From an uncultured Hyphomicrobiaceae bacterium (lineage in GTDB: Bacteria; Pseudomonadota; Alphaproteobacteria; Rhizobiales; CALHAX01), in the NCBI GenBank assembly GCA_937931785.1, contig CALHAX010000008.1:29906-93905 (forward strand): 64,000 nt of DNA. Reading direction: 5' to 3'. Positions 6,301-14,913 of the stretch are shown one piece after another. The position numbers were made by a program, and so were the translations under genes. Below the pieces are notes generated by a model. The model searched no databases. It was not told the DNA's origin and saw only the letters and a list, made by a program, of their open reading frames with translations. The stretch's first letter is position 1. The number at the start of each line of letters is the position of its first letter.

Positions 6301-8388
6301 GGTGTCCACATCGTTCTGTGTGACGATGTAATTTCCCAACATTCTGATCGTGTCACCTGGGCGAAGCACGGACCAGATACCGTTGTCCGGTGTTGCATCA
6401 GTCGAGTCCCCCAGCGGTACGGCGTCTCCGGTCAGGGTTTCATCTGCAGGCGACGGAGGCGCTCCGGAGGCATTGTGTGTGTCAGTGATGTCGACATTGT
6501 TGATTGTGACATTGCCGATATTAGTGACGAGATAGGTATAAATGATATCGTCGTTGACCCCGCGTTCCGTATCGTTGTCGGCGACCTTCGTGATTTGTAG
6601 CTCAGGAAGCGGTGCAATCGGTGTCACCACCGGCGCGTCGATCGGATCGCTGACCGATGTGCCGACGGGCGTATCAGCAGTTCCGGTCGCTGTATTGGAA
6701 ACGCCACCGGCATCAACATCCGCCTGCACCAGTGTGTAGGACACCGTGAATTGTACCGTGTTTCCCGGCGCAACAGACGCATGACTTGCGGGTGTTGGCG
6801 GTCCATCCAGTGTCAGCGCACCACCCCCGATGCGGGTCAGGGTGTCTGTCACAGTGACATTGGTCAGGGTCGACGTTCCTGTGTTCTCAACATTGATCGT
6901 ATATGTGATGACATCGCCAGCGTCACCAACCGCATTCAGATTTCCGCCGGTGACATCCAGTGATGCAGATTTCGTGGTCTCGATTGAAGATTGATCCACT
7001 GTCACCGACTGGCTGACCTGATTGTTCCCGCCTGTCCCGGTTCCACCGTTGTTGTCATTGGTGGCACCGGTGGTTGCGACAACTGTCGAGGTTCCCGCCG
7101 TGGTTGGCGTGCCGGAAACCGCGCAGCTGATTGACGCACCAACTGCAACTGTCGCCGGTGGCGTCGGCGTACACGATGTGACCGAAACACCGGCGGGCAA
7201 GCCGACCACGGAGCAGGTCGCCGCGTTCGCACTGGATGCCCCGATGTTGGTGCACAAGACCGTGCCAGAGTAGGCCACGCCTACTTCTGCATTTACGGGC
7301 AGACCAGCGAGGTTGGGCGTCATGTCCGACTGAGGTTGGTCGTTCAGGAACGTACACGTCAGCGTGCGTCCGACCGTGTACGAGGCCGCAGGAATTGTGA
7401 GGGTCGTGCCGGAAACGCTGGTCGTGAGTGTGTTGCCCTGATTGTCGACGCATGTCGCGCTGGTCAGAACGAATGTACCCAAGCCACTCTCCGTCACCGT
7501 AATGGGCTGGGAATTGTCAGACACCGTGAACGTGGCCGACGTCGCTGGGTTGGCAGTGCCGGTGTCGAGGTTGAATGATCCAACACCGTTTGTCCCCGTA
7601 TACGAAAAGCTGCTCGTGCCGTTGGTGGATTGCTTGCGGATGATCACGCGTGTTTCAGGCGTGCTCGCAACAAACTCGAATGCGTCCCCGGTTGTGGTAT
7701 TCGATGCGTATTCCCAGACCAGCGCAAAGGTCACGCTCGTTACGCCAAGCCCGTTGAACTGGATTGAACCGCAACCAGCACTACTACCGGCTGTGCAGGT
7801 TGACTGTACTGTACCGCCGTTTGTACTCCGGATGCTCGTTGTCGTGACGATCAGCCCGTTTGATCCATTGTTGTTCGAATCAAGCGCTGTAAGCGTAACG
7901 CCGGCAGGTGACGAGGTCGTCAGGTTCAGTCGGGCCGAGGAAGCTCCGGAGCCTGCGGAAGTACCGCCGAGGCGATCGATGTGGAGGATTGGATTGTCGA
8001 CTGGTTTGCTGAACGTCACCGTGAGCGTTCGGTTCGTGCCGAACGGGGCCGCGTGGATCGTAAGCGACGGATCATTGGCCGGATTACCACCGAGGTGCGG
8101 GTTGCTGTAGAATGCCGTATTGTTGACAAGAGTATTTGTCGACGCGTTGTTGGTGCTGCCGGACAGTGTCAAAGTTACTGTGGTTCCAGCCGATGTCGCC
8201 GATCCACTTGTACCAGCCGCGGTCCAGGCTCCGGTCGATGCCGCGTGAGCGGAGTGTTCCAGACAGGTCAACGCAAGAGCGGCAACTGTCAGCCAACGTG
8301 CCCTGGCAAGACATCGCTGAACGAAACGCGATGGGTTCGCGCTGCACAGTTCAATTGCGCGCAAATGCGCGTGACGGGGCGATGACAT
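6292..8388 (-). CDS. secreted DUF11-repeat surface protein
   Basis: About 698 residues from the ATG at 8388, which has CAGGG upstream; a GTG start at 8427 is possible but lacks support. A signal peptide is seen (WLTVAALALTCLEHSAHAAS). The rest is Thr/Ser/Asn/Gly-rich, with beta-sandwich repeats. At least two DUF11-like units are clear near the C-terminus: KSASLDVTGGNLNAVGDAGD with ITYTINVENTGTSTLTNVTV, and ITKVADNDTERGVNDDIIYT with TNIGNVTINNVDITDTH. The centre contains putative-Ig-like stretches (TPPATVAVGASISCAVSGTP). No LPXTG, autotransporter or RTX motif was seen. The protein ends abruptly at DVDTLQ. A role in surface adhesion or envelope structure is inference. Confidence 0.75.
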   Translation of the reverse strand: MSSPRHAHLRAIELCSANPSRFVQRCLARARWLTVAALALTCLEHSAHAASTGAWTAAGTSGSATSAGTTVTLTLSGSTNNASTNTLVNNTAFYSNPHLGGNPANDPSLTIHAAPFGTNRTLTVTFSKPVDNPILHIDRLGGTSAGSGASSARLNLTTSSPAGVTLTALDSNNNGSNGLIVTTTSIRSTNGGTVQSTCTAGSSAGCGSIQFNGLGVTSVTFALVWEYASNTTTGDAFEFVASTPETRVIIRKQSTNGTSSFSYTGTNGVGSFNLDTGTANPATSATFTVSDNSQPITVTESGLGTFVLTSATCVDNQGNTLTTSVSGTTLTIPAASYTVGRTLTCTFLNDQPQSDMTPNLAGLPVNAEVGVAYSGTVLCTNIGASSANAATCSVVGLPAGVSVTSCTPTPPATVAVGASISCAVSGTPTTAGTSTVVATTGATNDNNGGTGTGGNNQVSQSVTVDQSSIETTKSASLDVTGGNLNAVGDAGDVITYTINVENTGTSTLTNVTVTDTLTRIGGGALTLDGPPTPASHASVAPGNTVQFTVSYTLVQADVDAGGVSNTATGTADTPVGTSVSDPIDAPVVTPIAPLPELQITKVADNDTERGVNDDIIYTYLVTNIGNVTINNVDITDTHNASGAPPSPADETLTGDAVPLGDSTDATPDNGIWSVLRPGDTIRMLGNYIVTQNDVDTLQ

Positions 8389-8461
8389 GAATGCCCTGAG
8401 CTCCTGTGTGTCCCACCCAAACTGCACACCGGATCAACCAGCGCGCAGCGCATACGCACAA

Positions 8462-8480
8462 AAACTCGTTCAAACTCGTT
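8462..8480. repeat. tandem 10-bp direct repeat upstream of the DUF11 gene
   Basis: AAACTCGTT occurs twice in tandem (8462-8470 and 8472-8480), so the minus strand reads AACGAGTTTG-AACGAGTTT about 75-90 bases before the DUF11 start. Ten-base phasing puts both copies on one DNA face, as expected for an activator site of the OmpR/PhoB kind. This is inference. Confidence 0.4.
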
Positions 8481-8708
8481 GGTATCCAGCAAAACGGATA
8501 TCCGAATCAGCCCTATCAAAAACTAATACTTTGCACAATGAATGAGAACAGGCAGATGAATGTCTCGTAGAGAAATCTTCAGAGAGTGATCATGAAGCAT
8601 CTGATCGGCGTGGGATTTCCGAAGTTGAGGCGCTTGAACTCAGTCTGAGCGGACAGCGGTGCTCTGAATTGATTTGGCACAGGGATACCACTTGCATACG
8701 CTGTACGT

Positions 8709-9062
8709 ATGAAACTTGATGCCCTTCATAGTTGTGTGGCTGCAGTCGCTGCTTGCACGTTCATTGTATGCGCGAGTCCGACACATGCCGATGCCATTGA
8801 TGGCACGTGGTGTTCTCCTGCAGGAGAGCAGGTTACGATCAACGGCGAGGATGTCACCACTCCCGGGGGCAATCAGGTCAAAGGTCAGTACACCCGGCAT
8901 TCCATGGCCTTTCAGATCCCGCCTGGTGAAGCCGGTGCGGGCAAAAAGCTTTATATGGAGCAGCTTCACGAAGGTGCAGTCAAGGTGACGACGATTGCGG
9001 AAGTTCAGGTCGAACCGGGCCCGCATGAAGACTGGACACGCTGTAAGGCTGCCGTCAGCTGA
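8709..9062 (+). CDS. small exported protein, 117 aa
   Basis: A 117-residue protein with a signal peptide (MKLDALHSCVAAVAACTFIV, cleavage near THADA). The mature domain starts IDGTWCSPAGEQVTINGEDV and later has GQYTRHSMAFQIP and EDWTRCKA, a pattern of small beta-rich periplasmic proteins with one possible disulfide. No binding site stands out before the ATG, so the start is supported by the signal peptide alone. It is followed after 137 bases by an unknown membrane protein. Function unknown. Confidence 0.6.
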   Translation: MKLDALHSCVAAVAACTFIVCASPTHADAIDGTWCSPAGEQVTINGEDVTTPGGNQVKGQYTRHSMAFQIPPGEAGAGKKLYMEQLHEGAVKVTTIAEVQVEPGPHEDWTRCKAAVS

Positions 9063-9199
9063 GTTTTGTCTATCGATGGTTCCAGTCAGTCCGGGTGGGT
9101 TGGCGCCCCTGCATTTCCCCTCTTTCAGCAACGCACTTTCGCGCGGTCCCCCATTTCGGCTAGTCTCCCGGATAATCGGGATTTGCGGGAGGGGACACA

Positions 9200-10474
9200 A
9201 TGCTATCCACGGGGTCACGCCTGTTCGTCGGGCTTGTTTTCAGCATTCTTGGGATTGCATTCATCGCCACATCTGCGGTGATGATCTACGAGTACCGAAA
9301 CGCAAACTGGTTCACGATCGCCACGTTCTACAGCCACATCTTCGTGTTCTATGCGACCTTCGGTCTTGTCGCGCTTGCTGCATTTTATATCCCGGCCTGC
9401 GTATTTACTGACATGTACTGGAAGCATGTCTACAAGGGACGTCTGCGGTTTATTGCCGGTTTTGTCGTGCTGGCTGGTGCATCCTATGCCATGGCCCAGG
9501 CCTTGTCCGCCGGGAACGAGCATACGTTCTGGGAACTGACGCCCAGCGCTGTGCAGGCTGATACGGGCAGTCAACTGCAATGCGGAACGGAAGACAATCC
9601 GCGCGTTTGCAACCGGGTTCCGGCATTGCGTGCGCTTAGTGAAGTTCGTGAGATCAGCCAGAGTCGTGTTGGTCTTGCGCCGTTCGGGCGAAAATGCAAC
9701 CCGGATCCACTGGTGGAAGCACCGCCCGAACTGTCTGCCAAACGTTGGTGTTTTGTAACCCGCACGCACGAAACCGCCCCAACCTGCTGTCGCGTTCAAC
9801 AGAATTTTGTTTCCTACATGAGTAGCGTCTATCGCAATCCGGAAAACCGCTCCCTGACAGGGTACGTCATCGAACGGGTGCTTCCGTTCAACGTGTTTTT
9901 CCTTTTGGTGCTCCTTGTCGTCGGGGTTCTGCTTGCACTGCGTCGGCGTGGTATCGATGAACACTATGGCGCGATGTCACACAGGATTGAATCCGGCGTT
10001 CTGACAGGAGCGGCGGTAATGTTGTTTTGGCCTGTTATGAACCATGCTTACCTGCAATCGGCGGCGGTTCTCCATGGACCGCAAGGCGACAGCCTGTTCC
10101 GATTGCTGGGCCCCGGCTTCAGCCTGCTCTTTGGTGGATGGGCACTTTTACTTCTGTTCTACTTTCATAGGCGTTACGAAAAATCGCTGGAAGCTGTCGG
10201 CAAGATCGCCGGTTTGTTGGCGAGCGCGGTGGCTGTCCTGCAATACGATAACATCGTCAATTACGCAGTTTACATCACAGGGTCTGGTGCCAATCATCTG
10301 ACGCTGGGCATCATGATGCTGCTGGGTGTTGTCGCGCTTGTGCAATTGATCGTGCGCATGTCGTCACGTGACGGCAGCGCATTTGGTGAAGAAGCTATTG
10401 TCGCCCCGGAAAAGACAACTGGTGCGCCAGCTTCTGTCAAGAACGACGGTGTTACGTCCCTGAGTCGTCCCTGA
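9200..10474 (+). CDS. uncharacterised multi-pass membrane protein
   Basis: A 424-residue inner-membrane protein I do not recognise. Helices are seen near residues 6-28 (LFVGLVFSILGIAFIATSAV), 45-67 and 82-100. A large soluble loop of about 120 residues (about 105-225) follows, with six Cys: QCG, VCN, KCN, WCF and TCC. Further helices are FNVFFLLVLLVVGVLLAL (about 234-251), then about 270-290, 300-325, 335-360 and 372-392. The loop is probably periplasmic and disulfide-bonded. GGAGGGG lies about ten bases before the ATG (GCGGGAGGGGACACAATG), a good start. Function unknown. Confidence 0.7.
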   Translation: MLSTGSRLFVGLVFSILGIAFIATSAVMIYEYRNANWFTIATFYSHIFVFYATFGLVALAAFYIPACVFTDMYWKHVYKGRLRFIAGFVVLAGASYAMAQALSAGNEHTFWELTPSAVQADTGSQLQCGTEDNPRVCNRVPALRALSEVREISQSRVGLAPFGRKCNPDPLVEAPPELSAKRWCFVTRTHETAPTCCRVQQNFVSYMSSVYRNPENRSLTGYVIERVLPFNVFFLLVLLVVGVLLALRRRGIDEHYGAMSHRIESGVLTGAAVMLFWPVMNHAYLQSAAVLHGPQGDSLFRLLGPGFSLLFGGWALLLLFYFHRRYEKSLEAVGKIAGLLASAVAVLQYDNIVNYAVYITGSGANHLTLGIMMLLGVVALVQLIVRMSSRDGSAFGEEAIVAPEKTTGAPASVKNDGVTSLSRP

Positions 10475-10589
10475 ACTCTCCTTGACGGGTCGTTCCGGGA
10501 CAGACGTTACAGCCTGTCCGTCGTAACCGGGCGCGTGTCTGCACGCGGTCTTGGATAGTCTCGCCTCATTGGAGAACGCGGGGCAGCAC

Positions 10590-12152
10590 ATGAACGATGT
10601 GACACCATTGAAGTCAACGGTACGTCCGACACGTTCAGCACGTGGAGGCGGGCGTGCTGCACGTCAATCCACCGCCCGCACGACAGTTGCCCGGCCCGCT
10701 TACATCCAGCGCAAGATTCCATATTTCGAATTCATGGATGAAGAGGCGCTTGTTCGCATCGAAGACCACGCAGACTGGTTGATTCAGGAGATCGGCATTG
10801 AGTTTCGCGACGACCCGCAAGCACTGCGGATCTGGAAAGAAGCCGGCGCTGATGTTGATGGCGTGCGTGTGCGCTTGCCTGCCGGTGTCGCAAGAGATTT
10901 CTGCAAAACCGCCCCGTCGCAAATTACCCAGCACGCCCGCAATCCGGCAAAGACCGTGAAAATGGGGGATGGTGCGATGGTTTTTGCTCCTGTTTACGGC
11001 CCCCCGTTCGTACGATGCCTCGACATGGGACGGCGCTATGGCTCGCTGGAAGATTTTGAGAACCTCGTCAAGCTGACGTCGATGCTGCCTGCGCTGCATC
11101 ATTCGGGCGGCGTCACATGCGAGCCGTGCGATGTTCCCGTCAACAAGCGCCATCTGGATATGGTCTATGGTCACATGCGCTGGTCCGACAAACCGTTCCT
11201 TGGGATGATCACCGAGAAATCACGCGCAGAAGACTCTGTCGCTATGGCGCGGATCCTGTTTGGCGCAGGCTTTATGGACGAGCATTGCGTGATTATGGGC
11301 AACGTCAATGCCAACTCGCCCCTAATGTTCGACAAGGTTGCGAGCGAAGCAATCCAGGTCTATTGCGGTGCCAACCAGGGGATCATTGTCGTTCCATTCA
11401 TCCTCGGCGGTGCCATGGGCCCTGTCACAACGGCTGCGTCTCTTGGGCAGGCATTCGCAGAAGCAATGATGGCATGTGCATTCAGCCAACTCGTGCGCCC
11501 CGGCGCCCCCTTCATTCTTGGAAATTTTCTCTCCTCAATGAGCCTCAAGTCCGGTGCTCCGACGTTTGGAATGCCGGAGCCGGTGATGTCGAACTATGCC
11601 ATTGGACAATTGGCGCGACGGCTGGGTGTGCCATTGCGTTCCGGTGGTTCGCTGACGGCGTCCAAGTTGCCGGATGCACAAGCGGCATACGAAAGCGCTG
11701 ACAGCATGCATTCGACAGCGATCGGTGGAGCGAACTTTGTGCTTCATGCGGCCGGTTGGCTTGAAGCGGGACTCGCCACCTCTTACGAAAAGCTCTTGAT
11801 GGATGCCGATCGTCTTGGTGCCTACGAGGTGATGATGAACGGCATCGCCACAGACACAAATGGTCTTGGTCGCTCGGCGTATGATGATACGGAACCCGCC
11901 GGTCATTTTCTCGGCAGCGGCCACACACTGGCAAATTATGAAACGGCCTACTACGATGCCACGATGTCCAATTCGGAAAGCTTTGAGCAGTGGTCCGACG
12001 AAGGTTCGAAGGATTCCGCCGTGCGAGCCAATGAGCGCTGGAAGAAAATGTTGCGGGACTACGAAGCCCCACCATTGGACGAGGCGAAAGACGAGGAACT
12101 TCGGTCGTTCGTCGCGCAAAAGAAGGCTTCCATGGACGACGCATGGTATTGA
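10590..12152 (+). CDS. trimethylamine methyltransferase (MttB) superfamily protein, non-pyrrolysine
   Basis: A 520-residue member of the MttB superfamily, TIM-barrel enzymes that move a methyl group from an N-methylated amine to a corrinoid protein. Seen are RRYGSLEDFENLVKL, GGVTCEPCDVPVNKRHLDM, HCVIMGNVNANSPLMFD and GPVTTAASLGQAFAEAMMAC. The frame has no internal amber codon, so it is of the non-pyrrolysine type found in many Rhizobiales, where betaine-like substrates are expected. The ATG at 10590 is preferred to the TTG at 10551. The N-terminus is low complexity (SARGGGRAARQS). No corrinoid protein or MtgA-like partner lies nearby. A flavin N-demethylase-like gene follows 45 bases downstream and probably shares the transcript. 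Confidence 0.85.
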   Translation: MNDVTPLKSTVRPTRSARGGGRAARQSTARTTVARPAYIQRKIPYFEFMDEEALVRIEDHADWLIQEIGIEFRDDPQALRIWKEAGADVDGVRVRLPAGVARDFCKTAPSQITQHARNPAKTVKMGDGAMVFAPVYGPPFVRCLDMGRRYGSLEDFENLVKLTSMLPALHHSGGVTCEPCDVPVNKRHLDMVYGHMRWSDKPFLGMITEKSRAEDSVAMARILFGAGFMDEHCVIMGNVNANSPLMFDKVASEAIQVYCGANQGIIVVPFILGGAMGPVTTAASLGQAFAEAMMACAFSQLVRPGAPFILGNFLSSMSLKSGAPTFGMPEPVMSNYAIGQLARRLGVPLRSGGSLTASKLPDAQAAYESADSMHSTAIGGANFVLHAAGWLEAGLATSYEKLLMDADRLGAYEVMMNGIATDTNGLGRSAYDDTEPAGHFLGSGHTLANYETAYYDATMSNSESFEQWSDEGSKDSAVRANERWKKMLRDYEAPPLDEAKDEELRSFVAQKKASMDDAWY

Positions 12153-12197
12153 GACGTTCCTCTGCTCGTAATGGAGAGAGGGAAAAGATGGAATGAA

Positions 12198-14246
12198 ATG
12201 CAAATGACCTCCAATGATCCTCTGCTCCAGTCTTATCAACTCAAGCATCTGACGTTGAAGAACCGCATCATGTCGACGGCGCATGAACCGTCTTACTCCG
12301 TGGATGGCATGCCGAAGGAGCGTTATCGGCTTTACCACGCGGAAAAGGCGAAGGGTGGTATTGCCATGACGATGACGGCGGGATCAGCCGTTGTCTCGCA
12401 GGACAGTCCGGAAGCATTCGGGAACCTTCACGCTTACAAGGAGGAAATTGTCCCATGGTTGCGGGACATGACGGATGCCTGCCACGAGTACGACTGCGCC
12501 GTCATGATGCAGATTACGCATCTCGGTCGCCGCACAAACTGGAACAAGGGGGATTGGCTGCCTGTCCTCGCTCCATCGCCACTGCGTGAATCTGCACACC
12601 GCGCGTTCCCGAAAGAGGCGGAAGAATGGGATATCGCCCGTATCGTCGAGGATTACGCAACGGCAGCAGAGCACATGCAGGCGGGCGGGCTGGACGGCAT
12701 CGAACTCGAAGCCTATGGCCATTTGACGGATCAGTTCTGGTCTCCGCTGACCAACACGCGCGAAGATGAGTATGGCGGTTCGCTCGACAATCGCATGCGG
12801 TTTTCATGGGAGATCATTGACGCCATTCGCAAGCGTGTCGGTCCGGATTTCATCGTCGGTATTCGCATGGTCACGGACGAGATGTCTGATACGGGTCTGA
12901 CCAGCGGAGAGGGGATTGAAATCGCGCGCCGGATGGCGACTTCCGGCAAGATCGACTTTCTGAACATCATCAAGGGACGCGTGGACTCAGACGCATTGCT
13001 GACAAACGTCATTCCTGTGCATGGCATGCAGTCTGCGCCCCATCTTGATTTTGCAGGCGATGTGCGTGCCGCAACAAAATTCCCTGTGTTTCATGCTGCC
13101 CGAATTCCGGATGTCGCGACCGCACGCCATGCCATTGCAGAGGGTAAACTCGACATGGTGGGCATGACGCGTGCGCACATCGCCGATCCGCACATCGTCA
13201 ACAAGATCATGGAAAAGCGTGAGGACGAAATCCGCCCGTGTGTCGGCGCCACGTACTGCCTCGATCGTATTTACGAAGGGCATGAAGCGCTCTGCATACA
13301 CAACCCGGCCACCAGCCGTGAATCCACGATGCCTCAGGTCGTAACGGCGAAAAAGGGAAAAAAACGCAAAGCCGTTATCGTCGGTGCCGGTCCGGCAGGA
13401 CTCGAAGCGGCTCGCGTGCTGTCTGCGCGCGGGCACGCTGTGCAGCTTTTCGAAGCCGCAGATCAGGCCGGAGGACAAGTGCGCCTGTCCACGCAGCTCC
13501 CGCGCCGTCGCGAATTCATAGGTATCATCGATTGGCGTATGGCGATGTGTGAGCGACAAGGTGTCGAGATGACATTCAACACGTTCGCGGATGTCGATGA
13601 TGTGCTCGCCAGTGAACCGGACGTGGTGATTATCGCCACCGGCGGTCTCCCTAACACGGACATTCTCGCGAGCGGGAACGAACTCGTCGTCTCGGGCTGG
13701 GATATTCTCTCCGGCGACGTGAAACCGGGCGAACAGGTTCTGTTCTACGATGACAACGCTGCCCACGCCGGTTTTGCCGCCGCTGAATTTTTGGCGCGCG
13801 CCGGAGCGGAACTGGAAATCGTTACACCGGAGCGTTTCTTCGCCGCAGACATCGGCGGTCTGAACCACGTGAAATACGCTGAGTGCTTCGCCGAGAACGA
13901 TGTCCGGATCACGATCAACACACGTCTCGTGTCTGTTACGAAGAAGGGCAATCGCCTCGAAGCAAATCTGGGCACGGACTACGGCGAACGCACATGGACC
14001 CGCGAAGTCGATCAGGTCGTCGTTGAACACGGAACCCTGCCGCTGGACGACCTCTACTTCGAACTCAAGCCTCGCTCGAAAAACGAAGGCATTGTCGATT
14101 ACCAAAAGCTGATCAATGGCGAGCCTCAGAATGTGGCAACCAATCGTGAGGGAAAGTTTCAGCTCTTCCGTATCGGTGACGCTGTCGCCAGTCGCAACAT
14201 CCACGCCGCCATCTACGATGCGTTGCGCCTGTGTAAGGATCTGTGA
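12198..14246 (+). CDS. TMADH-like NADH:flavin oxidoreductase / N-demethylase
   Basis: About 682 residues combining an old-yellow-enzyme barrel with a C-terminal FAD/NAD-type domain, the layout of trimethylamine dehydrogenase, DgcA and StcD. The barrel shows LKHLTLKNRIMSTAHEPSY, MQITHLGRR and GLDGIELEAYGHLTDQFWSP. The second domain has VIVGAGPAGLEAARVLSARG and GDAVASRN. The iron-sulfur stretch reads CVGATYC then LCIHNPATSRE; the canonical middle Cys (C-x2-C-x2-C) is replaced by Ala. ATGs at 12171, 12198 and 12204 are in frame; I took 12198 for its upstream GGAA. Pairing with MttB suggests oxidative N-demethylation of a betaine-derived amine such as N-methylproline or dimethylglycine; the exact substrate is inference. 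Confidence 0.8.
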   Translation: MQMTSNDPLLQSYQLKHLTLKNRIMSTAHEPSYSVDGMPKERYRLYHAEKAKGGIAMTMTAGSAVVSQDSPEAFGNLHAYKEEIVPWLRDMTDACHEYDCAVMMQITHLGRRTNWNKGDWLPVLAPSPLRESAHRAFPKEAEEWDIARIVEDYATAAEHMQAGGLDGIELEAYGHLTDQFWSPLTNTREDEYGGSLDNRMRFSWEIIDAIRKRVGPDFIVGIRMVTDEMSDTGLTSGEGIEIARRMATSGKIDFLNIIKGRVDSDALLTNVIPVHGMQSAPHLDFAGDVRAATKFPVFHAARIPDVATARHAIAEGKLDMVGMTRAHIADPHIVNKIMEKREDEIRPCVGATYCLDRIYEGHEALCIHNPATSRESTMPQVVTAKKGKKRKAVIVGAGPAGLEAARVLSARGHAVQLFEAADQAGGQVRLSTQLPRRREFIGIIDWRMAMCERQGVEMTFNTFADVDDVLASEPDVVIIATGGLPNTDILASGNELVVSGWDILSGDVKPGEQVLFYDDNAAHAGFAAAEFLARAGAELEIVTPERFFAADIGGLNHVKYAECFAENDVRITINTRLVSVTKKGNRLEANLGTDYGERTWTREVDQVVVEHGTLPLDDLYFELKPRSKNEGIVDYQKLINGEPQNVATNREGKFQLFRIGDAVASRNIHAAIYDALRLCKDL

Positions 14247-14285
14247 GCTGGAAGTGGCCGACACATCAATCACCCCATACGAAAA

Positions 14286-14315
14286 AGGACTGGCCATGTC
14301 GCCATAGCCAGTCCT
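14286..14315 (-). terminator. terminator between convergent genes
   Basis: AGGACTGGC (14286-14294) and GCCAGTCCT (14307-14315) form a perfect 9-bp stem. On the minus strand it is followed by TTTTTCG, so it fits best as the end of the small gene at 14368-14520; on the plus strand it also lies just past the flavoenzyme stop. Confidence 0.7.
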
Positions 14316-14367
14316 CGTTCGTCTGCTCATGCGGATCGTTTGTCAGATCACATGACGCATATCGGAG

Positions 14368-14520
14368 TCAGATGATACTTGGTGGATGGAGATGATGGTG
14401 GCGCCAGAGGAAATGGGAAACATGTCGAAGATCTTCGCGTAAAGACCCTTCGTCTTGTTCTGAAAAATAGTCCTCATGTTCGTTCGGGCGTTCAGTCGTA
14501 TTCGGCAACATGCGTTTCAG
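14368..14520 (-). CDS. small hypothetical protein, 50 aa
   Basis: From the ATG at 14520, preceded by GGAG at six bases, a 50-residue frame runs MLKRMLPNTTERPNEHEDYF, then SEQDEGSLREDLRHVSHFLW and RHHHLHPPSII. It is acidic in the middle and His-rich at the end, with no signal peptide or membrane helix. Longer starts at 14532 and 14562 lack a binding site. A terminator with a T tail follows on the same strand, which supports real expression. Function unknown. Confidence 0.45.
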   Translation of the reverse strand: MKRMLPNTTERPNEHEDYFSEQDEGSLREDLRHVSHFLWRHHHLHPPSII

Positions 14521-14913
14521 CATGATTTGCTCCATCGTTTGGATGTGCTGTGTCCAACGCAACCTTCCATCAAACAGCCCTTACGACACGGCAAATCTCC
14601 ACTGACCAACGTATGTTGAATCACGGATCCCTGGAATGTGTTTGGTTCGAGCAATGGCGCACACAGCGGTATTTTCACATTGCCGCACCCGAGAGTGCGA
14701 CGTGAGACCTGGGTTGCCTTCGACACCCGAAAGGTGAGGAAGGCGCCTCAGGCGTGAGTGAGGTGCGTTCATCCGTTTTCACCTCTATGGCCGCGGCTAA
14801 CGCCGCCAGCCGACTGTGGGAGTCATCCCACGAGTCGAGTCTTGCGGGCAAACGTTAAGAAAATGTTAACGTTGTTTGTCTTGCAACTCGCCCGCCCGTC
14901 GACTTTGCCCGGT
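14521..14913. other. gene-free interval, 393 bases
   Basis: No ORF here has a convincing start or composition. It holds a small hairpin (GTGGGA at 14816-14821 with TCCCAC at 14826-14831) and the palindromic CtrA-like site at 14851-14873. Short minus-strand frames through 14581-14772 look like random translation. Confidence 0.5.
14851..14873. promoter_or_regulatory. CtrA-like palindrome TTAA-N7-TTAAC
   Basis: AACGTTAA (14851-14858), GAAAATG, TTAACGTT (14866-14873) is a perfect 8-7-8 inverted repeat. It contains exactly TTAA-N7-TTAAC, the consensus of the cell-cycle regulator CtrA in Alphaproteobacteria. It lies just past the end of the TPR gene and about 340 bases upstream of the small gene at 14520 on the minus strand. 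Whether a promoter uses it is unknown. Confidence 0.45.

Noticed and set aside
10590..12152. Pyrrolysine-containing MttB
   Set aside because: The reading frame has no in-frame amber codon, so this is the non-pyrrolysine type.
12987..14330. A 447-codon frame on the minus strand opposite the flavoenzyme gene
   Set aside because: It mirrors the coding frame of a clear enzyme, has no signal, motif or binding site, and its composition is that of an antisense shadow.
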